Source of the DNA: Microbacterium sp. LWH13-1.2 | GTDB lineage: Bacteria; Actinomycetota; Actinomycetes; Actinomycetales; Microbacteriaceae | Assembly: GCF_038397735.1 (NCBI RefSeq) | Contig: NZ_CP151635.1 | Span: 1,798,001 to 1,862,000 of the forward strand | DNA length: 64,000 nucleotides | Direction: 5' to 3' | Shown: one piece after another, positions 24,809 to 34,200 of the stretch | Layout: the number at the start of each line of letters is the position of its first letter | How positions within the stretch are numbered: the stretch's first letter is position 1 | The notes under the pieces: model-generated | What the model was told of the DNA's origin: nothing | Seen by the model: the letters and a program-made list of their open reading frames with translations, nothing else | Database searches by the model: none | Position numbers and translations under genes: made by a program

Positions 24809-26230
24809 TCAGATGATGATGTCGTTCATGCGGGAGAGGAGAAGCGCCTCGGTGGCGACCGCGTGGCGGAAGGTGTCGAGGTGCAGGGATTCGTTGGGGC
24901 TGTGCGCCCTGGAGTGCGGGTCCTCGACGCCGGTGACCAGGATCTGCGCGTCGGGGAACTCCCGGACGAGGTCGGCGATGAAGGGGATGGATCCGCCGAC
25001 ACCGAGGTCGATCGGCGCGACTCCGTAGCCGTCGCGCATCGCGTCGCGCGTGAGCGCGACGGCCCATCCGCTCGTGTCCACCAGGAACCCGTTGCCCAGA
25101 TCGACGTCGGAGAACGTCAGCTCGGCGCCGAAAGGCGCGTGGGCGCGGAGGTGCGCCTCGAGGGCGGCGTATGCCTCCTCACCGGACTGGCCGGGGGCGA
25201 CACGGGCGCTCACGACGACCGTGACCTCGGGCAGGAGCGTGTTGGATGCCGCCTCGACACTCGTCGCGTCGATGCCGATGACGGTGACGGCCGGCTTGTT
25301 CCAGATCCGGCTGAGGATCGTGCCGCCCCCGATCGGGGAGGTGCCCGGCAGGAGCCCCGCCTCATCGCGGAGGGTGTCCTCGCCGTACTCGGGCGTGGGA
25401 GCCTCCCGCTCCGTCATCCCCTCCACTGCGACCGAACCGTCGTCGTTCCACAGGGTCGAGAGCATCTTGACCGTCGCCATCATGGCGTCGGGCACCGCTC
25501 CGCCGAACATCCCCGAGTGGGATGCGTGGTCGAGGGTGCGCACCCGCACCGTGAATCGCGCGTTCCCGCGCAGAGACACCGTCAGCCCCGGAGTGACCGA
25601 GTCCCAGTTGCCGGAGTCGGCGACCACGATCGCGTCAGCGCGCAGCGCCTCCTTGTTGTCCGAGAGGAACTGCGCGAACGAGCGCGACCCGTACTCCTCT
25701 TCACCCTCGATGAACATCGCGATCCCCAGTTCGAGGTCGTCGCCGATCACCTCGGCCACGGCGCGGATCGAGGCGATGTGCGCCATGATTCCCGCCTTGT
25801 CGTCGGCTGCTCCGCGGCCGTAGAGGCGTCCGTCGCGAACGGTCGGCTCGAACGGCGGCGTCTGCCACAGCGCGTCATCGCCGGGAGGCTGCACGTCGTG
25901 GTGCGCGTAGAGCAGGATGGTGGGCTTGCCGTTGCGCGCGGCACGCGTGGCGAGCACTGCCGGCTGCCCGTGCTCGTCGGTGCCGGGGATCGCGGCACGG
26001 AGGATGCGGACCTCGTCGAAGACTCCGGTGTCGGTCGCGAGAGCGGCCACGGCCTCAGCGCTGCGCTCGAGCTGCGTCTGGTCGAAGGCGGGCCAGGCCA
26101 TCCCGGGGATCCGCACGAGCCGACCGAGGTCGCTCAGCGCCGCCGGGAAGCCGGTCGCTGCCGCTTCGAGGACGGCGGGCTCGCGGTCGCTGGACAGATT
26201 CTGGTCACCGGGCTGGGCAGGAGATGTCAT
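24809..26230 (-). CDS. M20 family metallo-dipeptidase
   Basis: A 473-residue zinc peptidase of the M20 family, dipeptidase/CNDP type, probably cytoplasmic. Metal-binding motifs in order are YAHHDVQPPGD (His/Asp), RGAADDKAGI (bridging Asp), EGEEEYGSRS (catalytic Glu and ligand Glu) and VVADSGNWD; a C-terminal AHSPNESL supplies the last His. The dimerisation lid domain lies between. ATG 26230 is preceded seven bases upstream by a TAAGAT -10. A longer frame to 26512 would run antisense into the DUF3043 gene. Confidence 0.9.
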   Translation of the reverse strand: MTSPAQPGDQNLSSDREPAVLEAAATGFPAALSDLGRLVRIPGMAWPAFDQTQLERSAEAVAALATDTGVFDEVRILRAAIPGTDEHGQPAVLATRAARNGKPTILLYAHHDVQPPGDDALWQTPPFEPTVRDGRLYGRGAADDKAGIMAHIASIRAVAEVIGDDLELGIAMFIEGEEEYGSRSFAQFLSDNKEALRADAIVVADSGNWDSVTPGLTVSLRGNARFTVRVRTLDHASHSGMFGGAVPDAMMATVKMLSTLWNDDGSVAVEGMTEREAPTPEYGEDTLRDEAGLLPGTSPIGGGTILSRIWNKPAVTVIGIDATSVEAASNTLLPEVTVVVSARVAPGQSGEEAYAALEAHLRAHAPFGAELTFSDVDLGNGFLVDTSGWAVALTRDAMRDGYGVAPIDLGVGGSIPFIADLVREFPDAQILVTGVEDPHSRAHSPNESLHLDTFRHAVATEALLLSRMNDIII

Positions 26231-26235
26231 GCGAG

Positions 26236-26243
26236 TAATCTTA
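26236..26243. promoter_or_regulatory. Overlapping divergent -10 elements (dipeptidase / DUF3043)
   Basis: Eight bases encode a forward -10 TAATCT (26236-26241) for the DUF3043 gene and a reverse -10 TAAGAT (26243-26238) for the dipeptidase. They share four base pairs. The reverse start is seven bases away (leaderless); the forward gene starts 35 bases downstream with a GAGG ribosome-binding site. Confidence 0.5.
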
Positions 26244-26276
26244 AGGTGATCGACCTTCACCGAACCGAGGAACCTC

Positions 26277-26864
26277 GTGGCCACTTCCCCTGTCTCCCCT
26301 CCGACGAACGACGACGCCTCCGAGACGCCAGGCTCGGGCAAGGGACGCGCGACGCCGACCCGGGCCGAGCAGGAGGCCGCGCGCCGTCGCCCTCTCGTCG
26401 CGAACACCAAGGAGGCCAAGGCCGCGGCACGTGCCGAGCTCAACGAGCGACGCAACCGTGCGCAGGCAGGTCTCGCAGCCGGCGAGGAGAAGTTCCTCCC
26501 TGCACGCGACAAGGGCCCGCAGCGCCGCTGGGTTCGCGACTACGTGGACGCCGGATGGCACCCCGCGGAGTTCGTGATGGGCGTGATGGTTCTCGTGATC
26601 CTCATCTCGCTGCTCCCTGCCAATCTCGCGATCGGTGGATTCGCCATCGCCGGCTGGGCGTACCTGGTCATGATGGCCTACCTGATCCTCGCGATCGGCG
26701 GCATGGTGCTCCTGGGCTTCCGCGTCAAGCGCAAGGTCGCAGCGAAGTTCGGCCAGGAGCGCATGGAGCGCGGCCTCGGCTGGTACGCCGCCATGCGGTC
26801 GCTGCAGATGCGCTTCATGCGCCTGCCGAAGGCCCAGGTCAAGCGCGGCGACTACCCCGCCTGA
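26277..26864 (+). CDS. DUF3043 family membrane protein
   Basis: A 195-residue actinobacterial protein of unknown function. The first 90 residues are charged and Ala-rich with a likely helical segment (NTKEAKAAARAELNERR). KGPQRRWVRDYVDAGWHPAEF then marks the family, followed by two membrane helices (about 99-118, 124-146) and a basic C-terminal tail. GTG 26277 has GAGG six bases upstream. No functional claim is possible. Confidence 0.85.
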   Translation: MATSPVSPPTNDDASETPGSGKGRATPTRAEQEAARRRPLVANTKEAKAAARAELNERRNRAQAGLAAGEEKFLPARDKGPQRRWVRDYVDAGWHPAEFVMGVMVLVILISLLPANLAIGGFAIAGWAYLVMMAYLILAIGGMVLLGFRVKRKVAAKFGQERMERGLGWYAAMRSLQMRFMRLPKAQVKRGDYPA

Positions 26865-26880
26865 CACACGCGACGTACGC

Positions 26881-26920
26881 AAGAGGCGTCTCCTGCTCTC
26901 ACGAGCACGAGACGCCTCTT
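26881..26920. terminator. Bidirectional terminator between DUF3043 gene and pyrD
   Basis: A 12-bp outer stem (AAGAGGCGTCTC and its complement) continues, after a one-base bulge, into a 5-bp inner stem with loop TCAC. It lies between the two convergent genes. Confidence 0.8.
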
Positions 26921-26937
26921 CTGCGTTCCGGGTGGCC

Positions 26938-27960
26938 TCAGCGGCGCACGAGCCCCCTGTTGAGCTCGCGTCCCCAGAACGGGCCGCGGTACAGGAAGGC
27001 CGTGTATCCCTGCACGAGGGTCGCGCCTGCAGCGAGTCGCTCCTGCACGTCTGCGGGGGTCTCCACTCCCCCGACGGCGATCACGCAGAAGTCCGCGGGG
27101 ACCGCAGTACGGACGAGTCGGAGTACCTGCAGCGAACGCTCCTTGAGCGGCGCACCGGAGAGACCACCGGCGCCCGCCGCCTCGACGGTCGCAGCGTCAG
27201 TGGTGAGGCCGTCCCGGCTGATCGTCGTGTTGTGCGCGATGATCCCCGCGAGCCCCTCGTCGACGGCGAGCTTCGCGATCGCCGTGATCTCGTCGTCCGG
27301 GAGGTCAGGCGCGATCTTGACGAGCAGCGGCGTGGATCCCGATGCCGCGCGCACGGCCCTCAACAGCGGTGCCAGGGTCTCGACGGCCTGCAGGCCCCGA
27401 AGGCCGGGTGTGTTGGGCGACGACACGTTGACCGCCAGGTAGTCGGCAAGCGGAGCGAGCCTGGTCGCGGATGCGACGTAGTCGGCCGTCGCATCCTCGA
27501 CGTCGACGACCCGGCTCTTGCCGATGTTGACACCGATCACCGTGTCCGGGGCCCCTCTGCGCAACTTCGCGAGTCGTCTCGCGGCCGCATCCGCACCCTC
27601 GTTGTTGAAGCCCATCCGGTTGATGACGGCCCGGTCGGCGACGAGCCGGAAGAGCCGAGGCTTGGGGTTGCCCTCCTGCGGGATCGCCGTCACGGTGCCG
27701 ACCTCCACGTGCCCGAATCCGAGAGCCGCGAGCCCGCGCACACCGATCGCGTTCTTGTCGAAGCCCGCAGCGATACCGAACGGGGATGAGAAGGTCAGCC
27801 CGAGTGCCTCGACACGCAGCGACGGGTCGGGCTTCGTGAGCGCGCGCGTCGCCCAGGAGAACGGGGGCACGCCGAGTACACGGATCACCGCCATCCCGGC
27901 GTGGTGGGCGAACTCGGGGTCGAAGCGCGACAGGACAGCGCGGAAGAGCAGCGGATACAT
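26938..27960 (-). CDS. pyrD: Dihydroorotate dehydrogenase, quinone-dependent (class 2)
   Basis: Oxidises dihydroorotate to orotate in pyrimidine synthesis, passing electrons to quinone at the membrane. 340 aa with the class 2 N-terminal helix pair (YPLLFRAVLSRFDPEFAHH). FMN-binding residues lie in SPFGIAAGFDKN and LAVNVSSPNTPGLRGLQ, the latter with the catalytic Ser of class 2. ATG 27960 lies seven bases after a TAATCT -10; a frame to 28155 would overlap nrdR. Confidence 0.95.
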   Translation of the reverse strand: MYPLLFRAVLSRFDPEFAHHAGMAVIRVLGVPPFSWATRALTKPDPSLRVEALGLTFSSPFGIAAGFDKNAIGVRGLAALGFGHVEVGTVTAIPQEGNPKPRLFRLVADRAVINRMGFNNEGADAAARRLAKLRRGAPDTVIGVNIGKSRVVDVEDATADYVASATRLAPLADYLAVNVSSPNTPGLRGLQAVETLAPLLRAVRAASGSTPLLVKIAPDLPDDEITAIAKLAVDEGLAGIIAHNTTISRDGLTTDAATVEAAGAGGLSGAPLKERSLQVLRLVRTAVPADFCVIAVGGVETPADVQERLAAGATLVQGYTAFLYRGPFWGRELNRGLVRR

Positions 27961-27967
27961 CCCTGCC

Positions 27968-27973
27968 AGATTA
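27968..27973 (-). promoter_or_regulatory. -10 hexamer of pyrD, built on the nrdR stop codon
   Basis: Reverse-strand TAATCT at 27973-27968; its TAA is the nrdR stop codon. Seven bases then separate it from the pyrD ATG. Confidence 0.55.
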
Positions 27974-28441
27974 CCGGTCGGCGGGCTCCGGCTTCGCGTG
28001 GTCGGCACGGAGATCGGTGATCGCGCTCTCGAAGTCCTCCAGTGAATCGAACGCCTGATAGACGCTCGCGAACCGCAGGTACGCGACCTCGTCGAGATCG
28101 CGGAGCGGACCGAGGATCGCCAGCCCGATCTCGTTCGTGTCGAGCTGAGACACACCGGTCTGCCGCACGGCCTCCTCCACCCGCTGGGCGAGGATGGCCA
28201 GGTCGGCTTCGGTCACGGGTCGACCCTGGCAGGCTTTGCGCACACCGGATATGACCTTCTCGCGGCTGAACGGCTCCATGACGCCTGACCGCTTGATGAC
28301 GTTGAGGCTCGCCGTCTCGGTCGTCGTGAACCGGCCGCCGCACTCGGGGCACTGCCGTCGTCTGCGGATCGACAGACCGTCGTCGCTGGTGCGGGAATCG
28401 ATGACCCGAGAGTCCGAGTGACGGCAGAAGGGGCAGTGCAT
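27971..28441 (-). CDS. nrdR: Transcriptional repressor NrdR
   Basis: Zinc-ribbon, ATP-cone repressor of ribonucleotide reductase genes that senses ATP/dATP. 156 aa: Zn ribbon with CPFC (C3, C6) and CPEC (C31, C34), then an ATP-cone domain from about residue 46 ([20 protein letters not shown]). ATG 28441 is preceded seven bases upstream by a TAGGAT -10; the open frame to 28531 overlaps hisD. No NrdR box was seen in this window, and its targets (nrd genes) are elsewhere. Confidence 0.95.
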   Translation of the reverse strand: MHCPFCRHSDSRVIDSRTSDDGLSIRRRRQCPECGGRFTTTETASLNVIKRSGVMEPFSREKVISGVRKACQGRPVTEADLAILAQRVEEAVRQTGVSQLDTNEIGLAILGPLRDLDEVAYLRFASVYQAFDSLEDFESAITDLRADHAKPEPADR

Positions 28442-28448
28442 CTGACCG

Positions 28449-28454
28449 ATCCTA
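28449..28454 (-). promoter_or_regulatory. -10 hexamer of nrdR, built on the hisD stop codon
   Basis: Reverse-strand TAGGAT at 28454-28449; its TAG is the hisD stop codon. Seven bases lead to the nrdR ATG. Confidence 0.55.
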
Positions 28455-29756
28455 CGCCGTGAAACGAGCCTCGATCGCCTCACCGTGCGCGGGAAGCACC
28501 TCGGTGTTGGCGAGTGCGACGACTCCGGCACGGACTTCGGCGAGGGCAGCGCGATCGTACGAGATCACCTGCTGCGGGCGGAGGAACGTGTAGGCGCCGA
28601 GCCCGGGCGCATAGCGCGCCTGTCCCCCGGTGGGCAGAACATGGTTGCTGCCCGCCATGTAGTCGCCGAGGCTCACCGGGGTGTGGTCGCCGACGAAGAC
28701 GGCACCGGCGCTGGTGAAAGTGTCAGCCGCGGTCTCGGCATCGTCGAGATGCAGCTCGAGGTGCTCCGGCGCGTACGCGTTGCTGAACGCCGTGGCCATC
28801 GCACGATCGTCGACGAGGACGATCGCCGACTGCGGGCCGTCGAGCGCGGCTGCAACGCGGGTGGCGTGGCGGGTCGACGCGGCCTGCCGGGCGACCTCGG
28901 ACGCCACGCGTTCTGCGAGGTCCTCCGAGTCCGTGACGAGCACCGCCGAGGCCTGCTCGTCGTGCTCTGCCTGGCTCACGAGGTCGGCGGCGATCAGACG
29001 CGGGTCCGCTGCCGAGTCCGCGACCACGAGGATCTCGGTGGCACCGGCCTCGGAATCCGTGCCCACGACGCCGGCCACGGCCCTCTTCGCTGAGGCGACG
29101 TAGTTGTTCCCCGGCCCCGAGAGCACGTCGACAGGATCGAGACCTATGCCGGCGACGCCGTGCGCGAATGCTCCGATGGCTCCTGCCCCGCCCATCGCGT
29201 AGACCTCGGTGATGCCGAGGAGACCGGCCGCTGCGAGGATCGTCGGGTGGATGCGTCCGTCCTGGTCGTCCTGTGGAGGGGATGCGAGCGCGATCTGCTC
29301 GACACCTGCCACCTGCGCCGGGACGACGTTCATGATGACGCTCGACGGATAGACCGCCTTGCCTCCGGGGATGTAGACGCCCGCACGGTGGACCGGCTGC
29401 CAGCGCTGGGTGATGGTGGCGCCGGCACCGATCTCGGTGACCTGAGGCGCGGGGACCTGGGCCGCCGAGGCGATGCGCACTCGACGGATCGCCTCCTCGA
29501 GCGCGGCGCGGACCTCCGGCGCCAGGATCTCGAGGGCATCGGCGATGTGCTGGGCCGGCACTCGGACTTCGTGTCCGGAGACGCGGTCGAATCTGTCGGC
29601 CTGCTCGCGGAGCGCCTCTTCGCCTCGCGCTCGCACGTCCTCGACGATCCGCGCCGCCGTATCGAGTGCCTCTGCGCGTGCCTGGGTGGCTCGCGGCACG
29701 GCCGCGAGCATGTCTGCCGGCGAGAGCTCGCGCCCCCGCAGATCGATCGTGCGCAA
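28452..29756 (-). CDS. hisD: Histidinol dehydrogenase
   Basis: Last two steps of histidine synthesis: NAD-dependent oxidation of histidinol to histidine through the aldehyde. 434 aa, usual length. Visible landmarks are the [12 protein letters not shown] and [12 protein letters not shown] segments, QAEHDEQA with a zinc-ligand region, and a C-terminal [13 protein letters not shown]. The start is TTG 29756 (LRTIDLRG), two bases after the stop of the membrane protein gene; actinobacterial HisD proteins begin with this sequence. The rest of the his operon is not in the window. Confidence 0.93.
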   Translation of the reverse strand: MRTIDLRGRELSPADMLAAVPRATQARAEALDTAARIVEDVRARGEEALREQADRFDRVSGHEVRVPAQHIADALEILAPEVRAALEEAIRRVRIASAAQVPAPQVTEIGAGATITQRWQPVHRAGVYIPGGKAVYPSSVIMNVVPAQVAGVEQIALASPPQDDQDGRIHPTILAAAGLLGITEVYAMGGAGAIGAFAHGVAGIGLDPVDVLSGPGNNYVASAKRAVAGVVGTDSEAGATEILVVADSAADPRLIAADLVSQAEHDEQASAVLVTDSEDLAERVASEVARQAASTRHATRVAAALDGPQSAIVLVDDRAMATAFSNAYAPEHLELHLDDAETAADTFTSAGAVFVGDHTPVSLGDYMAGSNHVLPTGGQARYAPGLGAYTFLRPQQVISYDRAALAEVRAGVVALANTEVLPAHGEAIEARFTA

Positions 29757-29758
29757 GA

Positions 29759-31162
29759 TCAGCCCTTCGTGATGTCTGCGATGTCGTGCAGGTAGCCGAT
29801 GCGACCGTCGTCGTGCCGCACGACGTAGGCACCGCCACGGTCCTCGATGACGAGAGCCCAGGCGTGGGGGCCGATCTGGAAGATCGCTTCCCCCCGCTCG
29901 TCGTGCACGTCGCGCTCGGTCGGAGCGAGCACCCAGAACGGCTGTGCGGCAGGGGCAGCGTCGTATGCGTCGTTCGCGCGGGCGTCTGTGTGGTCGTCCA
30001 CGGCGGGGAACGCAGTCGTCTCGGGAGACGAGACGTCCTGAGCCGTCGCACCCAGAAGCGATTCGATGCTTCCGGTGTCGGACACGATCTCGGGCTCCTG
30101 GCCCCGGCTGCTGCGGGAGTATGCCGGGGCGTATTCCTCATCGGCCGTGGCCTGCTCGGTGCCCGTCCCCCCGCCGGATGCGTGCGCGGCGAGCGGCACC
30201 TGCTGGGCCAGATCGAGCCTGGCGACCTCGTCGGTCGCCTGCTGCCCGGAGAGCTCGACGTCGAGTCCGTCGGCGGGGAATGCCTGCGTGGTGTGCGGCA
30301 CCTGCTCGGCGCTGCGGACGGCCTCGTCCGGCACATACTGCGCGGTCGTGTCAGGCGCGTAGTGCTCGGTCGTGTCGGGCGCGTACTGGGCTGTCACGTC
30401 CTGGGGTGCCGCGTCCTGGGCTGTCGCTTCGGGCACGGTCGCGGTCGCATGGCCCGCGCTGGCGAGGGGTGCACCCGGCGAGGACTCTTCGGCGCCTCGC
30501 GAGGCACTCACAGAAGTCGCCTCCACCGCGGGCGTCGGCTCAGGGCGCGGACGCGGGATGACGGGGCGCACCGGGTTCGCGTTGCGGTGAGCGAGCGTGA
30601 CGAGGCGGCCGTGGAAGTCTTCCCTGAGCCCGGGTACCAGCGGCGCGAACACGGTGAGGACGACGAGCGCGAGCGATGCGACGAGCTGGACGATGCCACT
30701 CCAGGAGAGAGCGAAGACGCCGAACTCGATGGCGAAGGCGACCGCGCTCCACAGCGCACCGATCCAGAAGACGGCAGCGACAGAGAAGGCGACAGAGGCG
30801 AACTGATCGATCCCGAGGGAGCCGACCCGGCGGATGCCGTCGGGTGAGAAGCGGCGCAGGATGAGCAGGAAGACCGCGACCGTGGGCACACCGATCGGAA
30901 GGATCCACTGGATGCCGGTGCCCCAGATCGATGCGTCGACCGCATGCGGGAAGAACGACGAGATGAATGCGACGAGCCAGACACCGACGATGAGGAGCTC
31001 ACGCAGGGTGAACCCGAGGATGCCGAACTCCGGCGTCACCTCGTCGTCGTAGAGGACACCGTCGTCGTCGGAGAAGACCTCGTCGACCGTGGCCTCGGAG
31101 GCTGCGGCTGCACCCTCTGCGTCCGAGGCGTCACTGTTCAGGAAGGGGGATTCCGTGCTCAT
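29759..31162 (-). CDS. Uncharacterised membrane protein with long Ala/Pro/Thr-rich tail
   Basis: A 467-residue protein I do not recognise by function. Residues 1-45 are acidic (DSDASDAEGAAAASEA, DDDGVLYDDE). Four membrane helices follow at about 52-72, 84-105, 119-140 and 147-172. A disordered region of about 200 residues contains short repeats around APDTTEHYAPDTTAQYVPDE. The last 60 residues look folded (QPFWVLAPTERDVHDERGE, GGAYVVRHDDGRIGYL). ATG 31162 has AAAGGA nine bases upstream. It is followed after two bases by hisD, so the two are co-transcribed; no link to histidine synthesis is evident. Confidence 0.75.
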   Translation of the reverse strand: MSTESPFLNSDASDAEGAAAASEATVDEVFSDDDGVLYDDEVTPEFGILGFTLRELLIVGVWLVAFISSFFPHAVDASIWGTGIQWILPIGVPTVAVFLLILRRFSPDGIRRVGSLGIDQFASVAFSVAAVFWIGALWSAVAFAIEFGVFALSWSGIVQLVASLALVVLTVFAPLVPGLREDFHGRLVTLAHRNANPVRPVIPRPRPEPTPAVEATSVSASRGAEESSPGAPLASAGHATATVPEATAQDAAPQDVTAQYAPDTTEHYAPDTTAQYVPDEAVRSAEQVPHTTQAFPADGLDVELSGQQATDEVARLDLAQQVPLAAHASGGGTGTEQATADEEYAPAYSRSSRGQEPEIVSDTGSIESLLGATAQDVSSPETTAFPAVDDHTDARANDAYDAAPAAQPFWVLAPTERDVHDERGEAIFQIGPHAWALVIEDRGGAYVVRHDDGRIGYLHDIADITKG

Positions 31163-31223
31163 GGGGGGTGGTCCTTTCGCCACGGTGCAGAGCCTCTGAC
31201 GCCCTGCATCCGAACGCGTCCTG

Positions 31224-31229
31224 ATACTA
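31224..31229 (-). promoter_or_regulatory. -10 hexamer of the membrane protein-hisD operon
   Basis: Reverse-strand TAGTAT, about 60 bases upstream of ATG 31162, giving a conventional leader with a ribosome-binding site. Confidence 0.4.
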
Positions 31230-31279
31230 CCCGGTGCATCCGGGAGGACGTCATCGGGCGACTCGTGTATAGGCTCGGC

Positions 31280-34200
31280 TCAGCCGAGGCAGCTCGGTCC
31301 GAGGAGTGATTTGAGATCGCCGAACAGGTCGGCGGAGACCTTCACGGGCATCGGCACGTCGAACACTTTCGCCGTGCCGCCACGGTGCACGCGCAGAACC
31401 ACCTCAGTGTCTCCGTTGTGTCGGCGTAGGACATCGGCGAGGTCGTTCATGACCCTCTCGGTCGCTCGTTGCTCCGCCAGCACGAGTGAGAGCGGTCCTG
31501 CCGCATCGAACGAGCCGACATCGGGGGCGAACGCCGACTGCGCGTGGAGATTGAGCCCGTCGTCGCGCTTCGAGACGCGTCCGCGGACAGCCAGGATCGA
31601 GTCCTGCTGCAGGATGTGCTGGAACTCGGTGTAGGTCTTGCCCATGAACATGACCGTCACCTCGCCGTTGAAGTCCTCGACCGTGATCATGCCGTACGGG
31701 TTTCCGCTGGCCTTCGCGACACGATGCTGAACACTCGTCACGAGACCGGCGACGGTGACCTGCTCGCCGTCCTGCATCTCCTCCGAGTTGATGAGGTTGT
31801 GGATCGAGATCGACGCATGCTTCGCGAGAGGCACCTCGAGCCCGGCGAGCGGATGGTCGGAGACGTACAGGCCGAGCATCTCGCGCTCGAAGGCGAGCTT
31901 GTCCTTCTTGATCCACTCGGGACGCGCCGGAACCTTGGCCGGCGCCACCTCGTCCGTGCCCTCGTACAGACTGTCGAAGTCGAAGCCGATCGCGCCCTGC
32001 GCTTCGTTCCGCTTGCGATCCACGGCGGCCTCTACGGCATCCTCGTGGATCTCCAGCAGCGCCCGGCGGGAGTCGCCCATCGAGTCGAAGGCGCCGGCCT
32101 TGATCAGCGACTCCACGGTGCGCTTGTTCGAGACGTGCAGCGGCACCTTGTCGAGGAAGTGATGGAACGAGGTGAAGCGCTCGTCCTTCCGCGCCTTCAC
32201 GATGCCTTCCACGACGTTGCTGCCGACGTTGCGCACGGCACCGAGCCCGAAACGGATGTCGTCGCCGACGGCGGCGAAGTAATTGATGGATTCGGAGACG
32301 TCCGGCGGAAGCACCTTGATGCCCATCCGGCGGCACTCGTTCAGATACAGCGCCATCTTGTCTTTCGAGTCGCCGACGCTGGTGAGCAGTGCGGCCATGT
32401 ACTCGGCGGGGTAGTGGGCCTTGAGGTAGGCGGTCCAGTACGACACGACGCCGTAGGCGGCGGAGTGGGCCTTGTTGAAGGCGTAGTCGGAGAACGGGAG
32501 CAGGATCTCCCAGATGGCGTTGACCGCGCCATCCGAGTAGCCGTTCGCGTGCATACCGGCCTGGAAGCCCTCGAACTGCTTGTCCAGCTCGGACTTCTTC
32601 TTCTTGCCCATCGCTCGGCGGAGGATGTCGGCCTGGCCGAGAGAGAATCCGGCCACGCGCTGGGCGATGGCCATGACCTGCTCCTGATAGATGATCAGGC
32701 CGTAGGACTCGTCGAGGATGTCGGCGAGCGATTCGGTGAACTCCGGATGGATCGGCGTGATGGGCTGCTGGCCGTTCTTTCGCAGCGCGTAGTTCGTGTG
32801 CGAGTTCGCACCCATCGGCCCCGGACGGTACAGCGCGATGAGAGCCGAGATGTCGCCGAAGTTGTCGGGACGCATGAGACGCATGAGCGCGCGCATCGGC
32901 CCGCCGTCGAGCTGGAAGACGCCGAGCGACTCTCCACGGCCGAGCAGTTCGTAGGCTCCGCGGTCGTCGAGCGCGAGGTGCTCAAGGTCGAGCTCCTCTC
33001 CCCTGTTGGTGCGGATGTTGTCGAGCGCGTCCGAGATGATCGTGAGGTTGCGCAACCCCAGGAAGTCCATCTTGATCAGGCCGAGAGACTCGCATGACGG
33101 ATAGTCGAACTGCGTGACGATCTGGCCGTCCTGCTCGCGACGCATGATCGGGATGATGTCGAGAAGCGGCTCGGACGACATGATCACACCGGCAGCGTGG
33201 ACGCCCCACTGGCGCTTCAGTCCCTCGAGCCCGAGGGCCCGATCGAACACCGTCTTCGCCTCGGGGTCGGTCTCGATCAGCGCACGGAACTCGCTCGCCT
33301 CCTTGTAGCGGGGGTGCGCGGAGTCGAACATGCCGTCGAGCGGCATGTCCTTGCCCATGACTGGCGGCGGCATGGCCTTGGTCAGTCGCTCGCCCATGCT
33401 GAAGGGGAAACCGAGCACTCGCCCGGCGTCCTTCAGCGCCTGCTTCGACTTGATCGTGCCGTAGGTGACGATCTGCGCGACGCGCTCGGAGCCGTACTTC
33501 TTGGTCACGTAGTCGATGACCTCGCCGCGGCGACGGTCATCGAAGTCCACGTCGAAGTCAGGCATCGAGACGCGGTCGGGGTTGAGGAACCGCTCGAAGA
33601 TCAGGCCGTGCTCGAGGGGATCGAGGTCAGTGATCTTCATGGCGTACGCGACCATGGATCCGGCACCCGAACCACGGCCGGGACCGACGCGGATGCCGTT
33701 GTCCTTCGCCCAGTTGATGAAGTCGGCGACGACGAGGAAGTAGCCCGGGAAACCCATCTGCAGGATGATCCCGGTCTCGTATTCGGCCTGCTTGCGCACC
33801 TTGTCGGGGATGCCGCTCGGGTACCGGTAATGGAGGCCCGCCTCGACCTCCTTGATGAGCCAGCTGTCCTCGGTCTCGCCGTCCGGCACCGGGAAGCGCG
33901 GCATGTAGTTCGCCGCGGTGTTGAACTCGACCTCGCAGCGTTCGGCGATGAGCAGCGTGTTGTCGCATGCCTCGGGGTGGTCGCGGAACAGCTGACGCAT
34001 CTCTGCGGCCGTCTTGATGTAGTAGCCGTCGCCGTCGAACTTGAAGCGGTTCGGGTCGTCGAGCGTCGAGCCGGACTGCACGCACAGCAGCGCCGCGTGC
34101 GCATCGGCCTCGTGCTGGTGCGTGTAGTGCGAGTCGTTGGTGCCGACGAGCGGGATGCTGAGGTCTTTGGCAAGGCGGATCAGGTCGGTCATGACCCTGC

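Noticed and set aside
24773..27442. Forward frame of about 890 codons opposite the dipeptidase and beyond
   Set aside because: Runs antisense to erpA/dipeptidase/pyrD and out of frame through the DUF3043 gene; caused by GC-rich codon bias.
31271..31290. Palindrome around the dnaE stop (CTCGGCTCAGCCGAG)
   Set aside because: Only a 5-bp stem remains once a loop is allowed and no U-tract follows; most likely a coding coincidence, not listed as a terminator.
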